Assembly: GCA_023957015.1 (NCBI GenBank)
Contig: JAMLHR010000019.1
Coordinates: 1 to 48,879, forward strand
Length of the DNA stretch: 48,879 nucleotides
From: Thermomicrobiales bacterium
Lineage (GTDB): Bacteria > Chloroflexota > Chloroflexia > Thermomicrobiales > UBA6265
Direction: 5' to 3'
Below are positions 1 through 8,290 of this stretch, in pieces. Every line of letters starts with the position of its first letter. Position 1 is the first letter of the stretch. Below the pieces are notes generated by a model that saw only the letters and a list, made by a program, of their open reading frames with translations, was not told where the DNA came from and did not search any database. Both the position numbers and the translations under genes were made by a program.

Positions 1-215
1 TTCAGAGCGCCATTGGCGCGAAGAATCTCCCGGCGAAGGGCTCGCTCCCGCTGCTCGGCTACGCCTCGGCCACCTTCGGTAGCCGACTGCCGAAGGCAGA
101 ATGGACCAAATCCGCTGGCCGCAATGCTTTCAGGTGAAATGCGATTAGGCCGCCTGTGGCGGTGCGCTTCGCGCGGAGACTCCACGGCGCTCCGCGCCTC
201 TGAGTGACAATGCCA
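1..215. repeat. Dispersed non-coding repeat with inverted ends, cut by the window edge
   Basis: This stretch has no convincing gene. It opens with TTCAGAG and ends near 200-213 with CTCTGAGTGACA, which is the inverted counterpart, so the element appears to have short inverted ends. The inside is made of small palindromes, such as GACTGCCGAAGGCAGA at 85-100. That 16-mer recurs exactly at 14649-14664, inside a second element with the same kind of ends. The short reading frame through here has a composition dictated by the palindromes and no recognisable family, so I do not call it a gene. It is probably a mobile or amplified intergenic repeat common in this genome. Confidence 0.6.
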
Positions 216-383
216 CTTTGGTCCTTCGCGGTAGTATCAGCTCAACCCTTCGGGTCACCAAATCACATCAGTAAAAACCATTTTCTCGGTACAGATGCCT
301 GAAATGGCCGGCGACTGTCGAGGGCAGTATCGGAACGACGCCCCGCATTGCGGCGCAGCGCCACTGACTCAGCAAACACGACA
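216..383. other. Intergenic stretch without recognisable feature
   Basis: Between the repeat and the rpmB terminator I see no gene, tRNA or clear promoter. The reading frame that crosses it continues into the antisense of rpmB and has no recognisable domain. Confidence 0.5.
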
Positions 384-411
384 AAGCCCGGCGAACGTAC
401 TCGCCGGGCTT
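384..411 (-). terminator. Terminator of rpmB
   Basis: Perfect 11-bp inverted repeat (AAGCCCGGCGA at 384-394 and its complement at 401-411) around a 6-base loop. It lies 26 bases beyond the rpmB stop. On the minus strand the stem ends in CTTTG, so the U-tract is short but the GC stem is strong. Confidence 0.7.
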
Positions 412-436
412 CTTGCGTCGTTCAAATCAGTCGAAC

Positions 437-631
437 CTAGGCAGCCTTACCGGCCTTGCCCAGGGATCGCTGGCAGCGGGTGCAGATATTCAGACGAATA
501 CCGACACCGTTCACCACAATGCGCTTCTTGTGCACATTGGCGCGAAAATCTCGACTGGTGCGGCGCTTGGAGAAGCTCACATTGTTGCCAAAGGTCTTCG
601 CCTTGCCACAAACATCACACTTACCGGACAT
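437..631 (-). CDS. rpmB: Large ribosomal subunit protein bL28
   Basis: A 64-residue basic protein with the whole bL28 pattern: N-terminal MSGKCDVCGK, central KRRTSRDFRANVHKKRI, and C-terminal LNICTRCQRSLGK. Cysteines C5, C8, C50 and C53 form the zinc-ribbon set of the zinc-binding version of bL28. The length is normal for the family. The ATG is preceded by GGGGAG about 7 bases upstream on the minus strand. It is transcribed alone, divergently from the Asp23/FakA operon, and ends in a hairpin. It is a structural component of the 50S subunit. The call is secure. Confidence 0.97.
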   Translation of the reverse strand: MSGKCDVCGKAKTFGNNVSFSKRRTSRDFRANVHKKRIVVNGVGIRLNICTRCQRSLGKAGKAA

Positions 632-912
632 TTCACTGCTCCCCTCACACTACCTGGCAACGATCCGGGAACATTTCGACCGGCGGCCATCATGATTCAG
701 ATTCGGGTGGTGGACACCACGATATCGCCTGCTACCCGGCGACACAACGCTGAATGCTAGCACAGACCATGATGCCGCGCCAATTCATCCAGGCATGCCC
801 GTTTGTTTCCGCATCAGCCAGAATGCACAACACCATAAGGCAATATGTATATAATTCGGAAAACATTCACCCTATTCGAGCATCCGAATGTATGCGCGAA
901 AGGAGCGTTAGA
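632..912. other. Divergent intergenic region between rpmB and the Asp23 operon
   Basis: No gene is visible. It must hold the rpmB promoter (minus strand). The best weak candidate there is TTGTGT with a 17-base spacer to TATCGT. It also holds the rightward promoter whose -10 box lies at 850-855. An in-frame ATG at 754 would extend the Asp23 protein by 53 residues, but those residues look nothing like the family and run through the promoter, so I reject it. Confidence 0.5.
850..855 (+). promoter_or_regulatory. Perfect -10 box (TATAAT) for the Asp23-FakA-DegV operon
   Basis: An exact TATAAT stands 57 bases before the chosen GTG start at 913 and about 43 bases before its ribosome binding site. 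There is no good -35 hexamer at 17 bases; the best is TGCACA at 824-829 with a long spacer. Transcription would start near 862. Confidence 0.45.
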
Positions 913-1287
913 GTGCCAACGCTGGACGAAACACCTGAACCTGCTGGCAGCGTCGATATCGCCGAGAGCGCCATTATCGCCGTCATTCACGAGTCCGTAC
1001 TCTCCTGTTATGGCGTGGTGGAGCTTGGCCCCATCAAGTCAGCCCTGCGCCGCCGATTGCGTCGTAATGATCCATCGCGCGGCATCGAGATTACCGTCGA
1101 TAATGGCCATCTCGAGATCGAGCTCTCAATAGTCGTCGAATATGGAACACCGATCTTCACCGTTGCCCAAAACGTGATGCAGACCATCAAGTTCCAGGTG
1201 GAAAGCATGCTCGCCATGACCGTGGATCGCGTCAACGTCAATGTTGACGGGCTCCGTGTCAGCACGCCCACCGAGAAGACAGCATGA
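913..1287 (+). CDS. Asp23/Gls24 family protein (DUF322)
   Basis: A 124-residue protein from the GTG at 913, chosen because AAAGGAG lies at 899-905, 7 bases upstream. It shows the Asp23/Gls24 fold signature: a start like SVDIAESAIIAVIHESVLSC, a glycine-rich centre (YGVVELGP), an acidic beta region, and a C-terminal stretch (VDRVNVNVDGLRV) typical of the family's last strand. Family members are small cytoplasmic proteins linked to envelope stress and often placed directly before the DAK kinase, as here. The stop overlaps the next start (ATGA), so the two are translationally coupled. The exact biochemical role is unknown. Confidence 0.85.
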   Translation: MPTLDETPEPAGSVDIAESAIIAVIHESVLSCYGVVELGPIKSALRRRLRRNDPSRGIEITVDNGHLEIELSIVVEYGTPIFTVAQNVMQTIKFQVESMLAMTVDRVNVNVDGLRVSTPTEKTA

Positions 1288-2984
1288 CCAACGCCCCCGT
1301 TCGTACCACCGCTGGCCACGCTACCTGGACAGGCGAGCAACTGCTGGAGGCGTTGACGTTCGCCGCCAGATTCCTGGCGCATCATCGGGATCGTGTGAAT
1401 GCACTCAATGTGTTCCCGATTCCCGATGGCGATACGGGGACGAATATGTCCCTCACCATGAACACCAGCCTCGATTTCGCGGTCAAGGCCAATGCCACCG
1501 ATACCGCTGGGCATCTGGCGGATCGGTTCGCCTATGGTGCGTTGATGGGCGCCCGAGGTAACAGCGGTGTGATCCTCAGCCAGATTTGGCGGGGATTCGC
1601 GAACGGACTCGATGGCTGCCACGTTCTCACGGGTGAGGACCTGGGGCGAGCTCTCAACGCCGCCCGTGACAAGGCATACCAGGCGGTGATGCGACCGGTG
1701 GAAGGTACGATGCTCACCGTCATTCGCGTTGCCGCCGAGACGGCCGCAACCGCAGCAACACCGGAGAGCTCGGTCACGGATGTGCTGGAGACGGCACTCC
1801 GTGGTGCTCGCACGGCGTTGGCGGATACGCCCGAGATGCTCGAGATCCTGAAGCAGGCCGGTGTTGTCGATGCTGGCGGCCAGGGTGTTGTCTACCTGCT
1901 TGATGGCATGTACCGCTACGCGCTCGGCAATACCACGATCGACGAAGACAGTAGCAGCGCCCAGATCGGCGCCGAAATGGATTTCCTGGATAACGTCTCG
2001 GAACTCCATGGCGAGGATCCGTTCGGCTACTGCACCAACTTCATGGTCTTCGGTGAGGGTATCGATTTTGCCACCGCCCGCGAAACCTTCAGCGTTATGG
2101 GGCAATCCGTCGTCGCGGTCGGTGACGATACCGTCGTCAAGGTCCATATCCATACGGAAAACCCGGGTGAGGTCCTGGCTTATGCGCTCACGCTCGGGTA
2201 TCTCGATCAGATCAAGATCGACAACATGACGCTTCAGACCGAGGAGCTCAAGGGTCAGCGCGCCGAAACCGATCACCATCACGATCGACCGAGTTGGGCA
2301 GGGTCCGCGATTCCGACCGAGATTCATGGCGATACGGCCATCATCGCGGTCGCGGCAGGCGATGGTCTGGCGAGTGCCCTGCTCTCAATGGGCGCGAACC
2401 TGATCGTCAACGGTGGTCAGACAATGAATCCAAGCACGGAGGATTTGCTCTCGGCGGTCGAATCGCTGACCGTGGATCGGGTGATCCTGCTACCAAATAA
2501 CAAGAACATCATTCTTTCCGCCCAGCAGGTCGCCGAACTCACCTCAAAGACGGTACGCGTGATACCAACACGATCGCTGCCCCAGGGGCTGGCCGCGCTG
2601 GGTCGATTCGGATTCGAGAGTGCGCTCGATGACAATGTCGCCAGCATGACGGCCGCAATTGGGGATGTCGCTTGTATTGAGATCACCACTGCTGTCCGCG
2701 AAGTTGAGATCAACGGTGTGGATGTCAAGGAAGGTCAGCTCATCGGCCTCCTGGACGGCGATCTCGTCGCTTCCGGCACCGATCTGTCTGACATCGTGAC
2801 CGCAACCTTCGCCGCACTTGCGGACAACGAGCCGGAACTCCTCACCGTGTTCACCGGCGCGGACGCGTCCGATGAGGAGACGGTGAGGCTGGAAGAGGAG
2901 ATCTCCGATCTTTATCCGGATGCGGAGATCGAGATCATCGCTGGTAATCAACCGCACTATCACTTCGTCATCGGCGTCGAGTAG
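1284..2984 (+). CDS. fakA: DAK-domain fatty acid kinase (FakA/YloV type)
   Basis: 566 residues, the usual length of FakA. The N-terminal DhaL-type ATP-binding domain shows NVFPIPDGDTGTNM at residues 42-55; D48 and D50 belong to the Mg-ATP binding set. The next helix motif is GARGNSGVILSQ at about 90-100. The middle and C-terminal domains match the rest of the FakA family, which phosphorylates fatty acids bound to FakB (DegV) proteins. It overlaps the preceding Asp23 gene by ATGA and is followed by two DegV genes, the known kinase/carrier partnership. In Firmicutes the product acyl-phosphate enters phospholipid synthesis through PlsX/PlsY; no plsX is visible in this window. Confidence 0.9.
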   Translation: MTNAPVRTTAGHATWTGEQLLEALTFAARFLAHHRDRVNALNVFPIPDGDTGTNMSLTMNTSLDFAVKANATDTAGHLADRFAYGALMGARGNSGVILSQIWRGFANGLDGCHVLTGEDLGRALNAARDKAYQAVMRPVEGTMLTVIRVAAETAATAATPESSVTDVLETALRGARTALADTPEMLEILKQAGVVDAGGQGVVYLLDGMYRYALGNTTIDEDSSSAQIGAEMDFLDNVSELHGEDPFGYCTNFMVFGEGIDFATARETFSVMGQSVVAVGDDTVVKVHIHTENPGEVLAYALTLGYLDQIKIDNMTLQTEELKGQRAETDHHHDRPSWAGSAIPTEIHGDTAIIAVAAGDGLASALLSMGANLIVNGGQTMNPSTEDLLSAVESLTVDRVILLPNNKNIILSAQQVAELTSKTVRVIPTRSLPQGLAALGRFGFESALDDNVASMTAAIGDVACIEITTAVREVEINGVDVKEGQLIGLLDGDLVASGTDLSDIVTATFAALADNEPELLTVFTGADASDEETVRLEEEISDLYPDAEIEIIAGNQPHYHFVIGVE

Positions 2985-3020
2985 TCGCCATGTTCGTTCC
3001 CTTACCTGACGGGAGGCCAC

Positions 3021-3884
3021 ATGACCGCAAACCGAACAGTCGCCATCGTTACCGATAGCACGTGTGATCTGGATAAGGATCTGGCACGCAGCCGCAGTAT
3101 CACGGTCGTGCCGCTGAACGTCCATTTCGGCGAGGAGGTTTTCCTCGACCAGGTGGAGATCAGCACCGACGAGTTTATGGAGAAGATGGCGAGTACCGTC
3201 GCGCTTCCGACAACCAGCCAACCATCGGTGGGAGCGTTCGAGCGCGCCTATCGCGAGGCGGCCGAGGCAGAGGGGGTCAAGGACATCGTCTGCGTGGTGT
3301 TGTCCTCGAAACTTAGCGGGACGTTCCAGAGCGCGTCGATCGCAGCCCAAAATCTCGCCGAGGAACTCAGCGTCGAAGTCGTCGATTCCTTTTCGGTGAG
3401 CTATGGTCTCGGATTCCAGGCGTTACGTGCCGCCGATCTAGCGGACGAAGGCAAGAGTGCGACTGAGATCGCGACGACGCTGCAGAACGAGATCAGCCGC
3501 TATCACATCGTCTTCTTCGCGGAGACGCTTGAGCACCTGCGCCGCGGCGGACGGATCGGCAAGGCTGCCCAGCTCGTTGGCACATTGCTCCAGCTGAAGC
3601 CACTGCTTCGGCTCGATGAGGGCGTCATCGTTCCATACGAGCGAACGCGCACTCGCTCAAAAGCGATCAAGGCGCTGGAGACATTCGTCAACGACATCGG
3701 CTCAGCCGATGAGATCACGGTTCTGTACAACACCACTCCAGATGATGCCCAGGCATTGGCCGATGCCGTCCAACCCAAAACACCGAACCATACCTCCGTG
3801 CTGGCCAAGGTCAGTCCGGTCATCGCCACCCACCTCGGCCCTGGCGTGCTTGGTGTCATCGTCAAGGAGAAGATGAGTGAGTAA
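3021..3884 (+). CDS. DegV family fatty-acid-binding protein (FakB-like), copy 1
   Basis: 287 residues, full DegV length. The motifs are VAIVTDSTCDLDKDLA at the N terminus, TTSQPS (about 66-71), VLSSKLSGTFQSA (about 93-105), ETLEHLRRGGRIGKAA (about 173-188) and the C-terminal HLGPGVLG (about 272-279). DegV proteins bind a fatty acid, and FakB members present it to FakA for phosphorylation; the FakA gene 36 bases upstream supports that role. GGGAGG lies about 5 bases before the ATG. It ends by overlapping the second DegV gene by 8 bases. Which acyl chain it prefers cannot be read from the sequence. Confidence 0.88.
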   Translation: MTANRTVAIVTDSTCDLDKDLARSRSITVVPLNVHFGEEVFLDQVEISTDEFMEKMASTVALPTTSQPSVGAFERAYREAAEAEGVKDIVCVVLSSKLSGTFQSASIAAQNLAEELSVEVVDSFSVSYGLGFQALRAADLADEGKSATEIATTLQNEISRYHIVFFAETLEHLRRGGRIGKAAQLVGTLLQLKPLLRLDEGVIVPYERTRTRSKAIKALETFVNDIGSADEITVLYNTTPDDAQALADAVQPKTPNHTSVLAKVSPVIATHLGPGVLGVIVKEKMSE

Positions 3885-4722
3885 CGATCGTCGCGTTCGC
3901 GTTGTCACGGACAGCGGGTCGGATATCCCAAAACACCTCTGCGTCGAACTCGGCATCCGGATTGTGCCGCTCTCGCTTAACTTCCCCAATGAGTCATTGA
4001 AGGACTCCGTTGATATCAGCGCCCAGGAATATATCGCACGCTTGCAGGCCTCCGAGCAGTTGCCGTCAACGGCACAACCCTCAGTGCAAGATTTCGCCGA
4101 GGTCTTTCAGAGCGAGCTCGATGCCGGTTGTGAGGTGGTCTGCATCACGATCTCGTCACTCCTCTCGGGCACACACAACGCCGCCCGTCTGGCCGCCGAG
4201 CAGGTAGACGCAACCCGGATTCACATCGTCGATTCCAGGGCAGCCACGATGCAACAGGGCTGGACGGTGATCGAGGCCGCCCGCGCCGCCCAGGGTGGTG
4301 CGGATGTACAGGAAGTCATCGCCGCAGCCGAATCGGCGATTCCGAAGTGTTTCACCTTTGCGGTGTTGCAGACGCTGGACTATGTCTACAAGGGTGGTCG
4401 CATCGGTCGCGTCCAGCATGCCTTCGGATCGGCGCTGGGTATTAAGCCGATCGTGGGATTCGCCGAAGGCGTCCTGATCCCCTACGAACGCGTGCGTACC
4501 TGGAAGAAGGCGGTTGGTCGTGTGATCGAGCTGGCCTCCTCCAAAGGTGAGGTGCTCGACCTGGCAGTACTGCATACCGATAACCTCGCCGATGCCCAGC
4601 AGATTGAGCGAGAACTACGAGATCGGTATCCTGAAGCCAATATCGTTATCGATTGGGCTGGCCCAACGATCTCTACCTACGCCGGTCCTGGTGCGCTCGG
4701 CATCATGGTCCGTGTAGCCTAA
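3877..4722 (+). CDS. DegV family fatty-acid-binding protein (FakB-like), copy 2
   Basis: 281 residues from a GTG at 3877, with AAGGAG just upstream inside the end of copy 1. It has the same motif order: VRVVTDSGSDIP, PSTAQPS, SSLLSGTHNAARLA, LDYVYKGGRIGRVQHA and the C-terminal TYAGPGALG. It is a diverged tandem paralogue of the preceding gene. Firmicutes commonly carry two or more FakB proteins with different chain preferences, so a saturated/unsaturated division of labour is plausible but not shown here. The two genes and fakA form one transcription unit. Confidence 0.87.
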   Translation: MSNDRRVRVVTDSGSDIPKHLCVELGIRIVPLSLNFPNESLKDSVDISAQEYIARLQASEQLPSTAQPSVQDFAEVFQSELDAGCEVVCITISSLLSGTHNAARLAAEQVDATRIHIVDSRAATMQQGWTVIEAARAAQGGADVQEVIAAAESAIPKCFTFAVLQTLDYVYKGGRIGRVQHAFGSALGIKPIVGFAEGVLIPYERVRTWKKAVGRVIELASSKGEVLDLAVLHTDNLADAQQIERELRDRYPEANIVIDWAGPTISTYAGPGALGIMVRVA

Positions 4723-4726
4723 TGCC

Positions 4727-7180
4727 GTGCCGTCAGATCGCTCCCTCAGTTCATCCACCGATCGCGTCAATGTTGCCATTGACGCGCTTCGGCATGTCTG
4801 GGTTGGTGGCGACGATTATGTTCGCGAGCTGATTCGGGCGACGGATGCGCTGACCGCCGCCAGGCAGGGCGTTCCCTATCAGATCGTCCATGAACTCGAT
4901 ACCTCAATCGCGGCACTTCGCGCGCTGCCACGCGATCTCACCGCCCGTCGGGCCGCCGTCCAGACAATCGCCGAACGGCTCAAGGCGATTAACGCGGAAC
5001 TCCTCTCCGCCACCCAACCTCCAGTGGAGAAGGGCAAGCTCACATCCGCGCTGGTGCCACAGAAACGAAAACCATTACGGCTCTCGGTCTCGCCGGATGA
5101 TCTCCTCACCGCACTACCCGGTATTGGCGCGAAAAAACTGAAACCGTTCAACGAGGGGTTACATCTCTACACCGTTCAGGATCTGCTCCAGTTCATGCCG
5201 CGTAGACATATCGACTACTCGAAGTCGACCAACCTGAGCGATCCGCTCCAAATGCGTGGCGATATCGTTGTCCAGGGCACGATCAGCAACATCCAGGTGA
5301 TCCGCGCGGGGACGCCGCGCGTTCAGGCCCGCCTCACAAACGAGACGGGGTCGATACGCATCACCTGGTTTAGTACCTACATTCAGAACCAACTCCACGA
5401 GGGCGATCGGATCGTTGTCGCTGGCACACTGGCACCGGGGTACGGAGGACTTCAACTCACCAATCCGGAATGGGAGCCACTCAGCGCCAACGGTGTCTTC
5501 CAGATGGATGCATTGGTACCGGTCTATCCGCTGACCAAAGGCATCTCGCAGAAGATGATGCGACTGCACACACGCACTGCGATTGAAGCGACACGGGATC
5601 GACTCGTCGATTGGCTCGGTGACGCCCGACCGTTCATCGATGACGATGTCTGGGATTTCCTGCCAGGCGTTGAGACGATGTACGAGCATATCCACTACCC
5701 GCCACATATCGACGACTACGTTCTCGCGCGCAAACGCCTGACATTCGAGAATCTGCTCCTGCTTCAACTTGGTATGGTGCAGATGCGCACAAAGGCCAAG
5801 GCTGAGGAAGGTCGCGCGCTGCGTGTTGATCCGGATGAACTCAATGCGTTCATCACCACCCTACCCTTCCCGCTCACGGGCGCCCAACGACGCGTGGTGG
5901 CGGAGATGCTTGGCGATATCGGCACCGATTCACCGATGACGCGACTCGTCCAGGGCGATGTCGGTTCCGGCAAAACGGTGGTCGCCACTATCGGAGCCTG
6001 GGCAGCATGGCGGAACGGATATCAGTCCGCGATCATGGCACCAACGGAACTGCTGGCGGAACAGCACGCCGTCACCTTCGAGCGCATCTTCTCGGCTCTG
6101 CCGGAGGAGGCGCGACCGAAGGTTGCCCTGATCACCGGTTCGACGCGAGCAAAGGAACGACGCGAGATCGTGGCCGGACTTGAGGCTGGGGAGATCGATA
6201 TCGCGATCGGTACCCACGCGCTCTTCAGCGACGATATCGCCTTCACGGCGCTTGGGTTCGTGGTTATCGATGAGCAACATCGCTTCGGTGTGAACCAGCG
6301 TACCGCCCTGACGCGGAAAGCTCACGGGTATCAACCCCACCTCCTCTCGATGACAGCGACACCGATTCCACGCACATTGAACCTGGTACTGCATGGCGAC
6401 CTCGATGTCTCGGTCATTGATGAGAGGCCGCCGGGTCGTGTTCCGATCAGCACGTTCTGTTACGTCGGTCCCGCACGAAGCAAGGCCTACCAGCTCGTAC
6501 GACATGAAGTGCAAAAAGGCCACCAGGTCTTCGTTATCTGTCCTCTGGTCAACGAGTCCGATACGATTGTGGCCAAAGCGGCGGTTGAAGAGGCGGAGCG
6601 GTTACAAAACGAGGTGTTCCCCGGTCTCAAGGTGGATGTGTTGCACGGAAAAATGCGCAGCAAAGCGAAAGATGAGATCATGGAGCGATTCCGCAATCAT
6701 GAATTCGACATCCTGGTCTCGACCTCAGTGATCGAGGTTGGTATCGACATCCCGAATGCAACCGTCATGATGATTGAGGGGGCTGATCGGTTTGGATTGG
6801 CACAGCTCCATCAATTCCGTGGTCGGGTTGGTCGCGGCGAAAACAAAAGCTACTGTCTCTTGCTTAGCGATGATGTCAGTGCTGAGAACAACGCACGACT
6901 GCAAACGATGGTCGCCACCGATGACGGTTTTGTGCTGGCCGAGAAAGATCTGGAGTTACGTGGACCCGGCGATGTGATTGGCACGCGTCAGAGCGGACTC
7001 CCCGATCTGGGCGTGCTCGAGATGGGGTTCGATAGCCGTATCCTTGATCGGGCACGGGCAACTGCTGAACGACTGATCGCTGCCGATCCCGAGATCAGCG
7101 AAGTACGCTTCCCGCGGCTCAAACCACGCTTGCGCGCATACTGGCAACACCGGCAGACAACGATCGCACCGGCCTCGTAG
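4727..7180 (+). CDS. recG: ATP-dependent DNA helicase RecG
   Basis: 817 residues from a GTG 4 bases after the preceding stop. Order of domains: a roughly 130-residue extra N-terminal region; the OB-fold wedge domain that starts after LPGIGAKKLKPFNEGLH; then the SF2 helicase core with Walker A GDVGSGKT (410-417), DEQH box (515-518), motif SMTATPIPRT, and the RecG signature QFRGRVGRG near the C terminus. The protein remodels stalled replication forks and branched DNA. E. coli RecG is about 693 residues; the longer N terminus is seen in several phyla. The start is uncertain because no strong ribosome binding site is visible, but the packing favours this GTG. Confidence 0.95.
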   Translation: MPSDRSLSSSTDRVNVAIDALRHVWVGGDDYVRELIRATDALTAARQGVPYQIVHELDTSIAALRALPRDLTARRAAVQTIAERLKAINAELLSATQPPVEKGKLTSALVPQKRKPLRLSVSPDDLLTALPGIGAKKLKPFNEGLHLYTVQDLLQFMPRRHIDYSKSTNLSDPLQMRGDIVVQGTISNIQVIRAGTPRVQARLTNETGSIRITWFSTYIQNQLHEGDRIVVAGTLAPGYGGLQLTNPEWEPLSANGVFQMDALVPVYPLTKGISQKMMRLHTRTAIEATRDRLVDWLGDARPFIDDDVWDFLPGVETMYEHIHYPPHIDDYVLARKRLTFENLLLLQLGMVQMRTKAKAEEGRALRVDPDELNAFITTLPFPLTGAQRRVVAEMLGDIGTDSPMTRLVQGDVGSGKTVVATIGAWAAWRNGYQSAIMAPTELLAEQHAVTFERIFSALPEEARPKVALITGSTRAKERREIVAGLEAGEIDIAIGTHALFSDDIAFTALGFVVIDEQHRFGVNQRTALTRKAHGYQPHLLSMTATPIPRTLNLVLHGDLDVSVIDERPPGRVPISTFCYVGPARSKAYQLVRHEVQKGHQVFVICPLVNESDTIVAKAAVEEAERLQNEVFPGLKVDVLHGKMRSKAKDEIMERFRNHEFDILVSTSVIEVGIDIPNATVMMIEGADRFGLAQLHQFRGRVGRGENKSYCLLLSDDVSAENNARLQTMVATDDGFVLAEKDLELRGPGDVIGTRQSGLPDLGVLEMGFDSRILDRARATAERLIAADPEISEVRFPRLKPRLRAYWQHRQTTIAPAS

Positions 7181-7193
7181 AACAGGGACAGAC

Positions 7194-7757
7194 ATGCGGA
7201 TCATCTCGGGCTCAGCCCGCGGTCGAAAACTGAAGGGGCCACCCAGCCACGCCACTCGGCCGATGACGGACAAGATTCGCGAGGCAGTGTTCAACTCGTT
7301 GGCATCGCTGGGTGTCTGGCCGGAACACGTGGTGGATATGTACGCTGGCACCGGCGCCATTGGCATCGAGGCACTGAGCCGCGGGGCGGAATCGGTGGAT
7401 TTCGTCGAAATGGGTCGAGAGCAGGTTGCGGTGATTCGCGACAATCTGCGCACCACCGGGTTCGATAGCAAAGCCAGAGTGCATCAGACCAGCGTGGAAT
7501 CGTTTATTGAGCGAGCGCAGGAGCCAGTCGACTTCGTGGTGCTTGATCCTCCCTACGCTGATCCCAAGATCATACCCACCCTGGAGAAGCTCGCGTCGTC
7601 GAAGTTGGTACAATCTGGCACAATTGTGGTGCTGGGGCATTCGCCACGCGTGGAGCCGCCAGATACGATCGGCACGCTGCAGGTACTGCGCCATCGGTGT
7701 CATGGGGATACGTGTTTCTCTATCTATGAGAACGCCCCGGATGAGGATCAGGCATGA
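7194..7757 (+). CDS. rsmD: 16S rRNA (guanine-N2)-methyltransferase RsmD
   Basis: 187 residues. It starts MRIISGSARGRKLK, the RsmD N terminus. The SAM-binding motif I is DMYAGTGAIGIEALSRGA, and the catalytic DPPY tetrad is at 118-121. It methylates G966 of 16S rRNA (E. coli numbering). The gene sits between recG and coaD, the classic rsmD-coaD pair, and its last codons overlap the coaD start by ATGA. A short AGGGA ribosome binding site precedes the ATG. Confidence 0.94.
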   Translation: MRIISGSARGRKLKGPPSHATRPMTDKIREAVFNSLASLGVWPEHVVDMYAGTGAIGIEALSRGAESVDFVEMGREQVAVIRDNLRTTGFDSKARVHQTSVESFIERAQEPVDFVVLDPPYADPKIIPTLEKLASSKLVQSGTIVVLGHSPRVEPPDTIGTLQVLRHRCHGDTCFSIYENAPDEDQA

Positions 7758-8290
7758 GTCTCGCCATCTATCCCGGGAGTTTCGATCCGCTGACCAACGG
7801 ACATCTGGATGTGGCGTTACGCGCCGCCCGTCTGTTCGACCAGTTGGTGCTTGGAGTCTATGAGGGCTCCAACAAGCCCGGAGCATTATTCACGATTCCG
7901 GAGCGCGTTGAACTGGCCCGGATCGCCATCGCCGAAAGCGCTGACACGTATGCGGATCGCATCCATGTGGAGCGATTCTCCGGTCTGGCAGTCACGTACG
8001 CCCGCGAAAAGGGCGCGATCGCGATCGTGCGTGGCTTGCGTGCGGTTTCCGACTTCGAATATGAGTTCCAGTACGCGCATATGAACGAGCATCTGGCACC
8101 AGAGATCGAGGTTGTTTCGCTCATGACCAGTTCCAGCACATCGTTCATCAGTTCCAGCTTCATCCGAGAGGTCTCCATGCTGGGAGGATCATTGGAAGGG
8201 CTGGTGCCGGATAATGTAGCGAGGGCACTGAATCGCCTTCGGATTAAGCGACAACACGAAGCAGCGGTGCTCACGAAGGACACGATATGA
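7754..8290 (+). CDS. coaD: Phosphopantetheine adenylyltransferase (PPAT)
   Basis: 178 residues with the nucleotidyltransferase signature YPGSFDPLTNGH (H17 is the conserved catalytic histidine of the family) and the second motif SSSFIREVSMLGGSLEGLVP near the C terminus. It catalyses the fourth step of coenzyme A synthesis: 4'-phosphopantetheine plus ATP to dephospho-CoA. Typical CoaD is about 160 residues, so this one has a slightly longer tail (RIKRQHEAAVLTKDTI). It overlaps rsmD and the next gene by ATGA on each side, so it is translationally coupled in both directions. CoA supply fits the downstream fatty-acid genes. Confidence 0.95.
   Translation: MSLAIYPGSFDPLTNGHLDVALRAARLFDQLVLGVYEGSNKPGALFTIPERVELARIAIAESADTYADRIHVERFSGLAVTYAREKGAIAIVRGLRAVSDFEYEFQYAHMNEHLAPEIEVVSLMTSSSTSFISSSFIREVSMLGGSLEGLVPDNVARALNRLRIKRQHEAAVLTKDTI

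Noticed and set aside
13..207. Small arginine/serine-rich frame inside the first repeat
   Set aside because: Its sequence follows from the palindromes of a dispersed repeat; there is no ribosome binding site and no known family.
754..912. Longer version of the first Asp23 protein starting at ATG 754
   Set aside because: The added residues have no family similarity and would include the TATAAT box; a GTG with an ideal ribosome binding site at 913 fits better.
1008..2327. Long minus-strand frame (439 codons) opposite fakA
   Set aside because: It is antisense to a well-supported gene; its codon pattern mirrors the plus-strand reading and no domain is recognisable.
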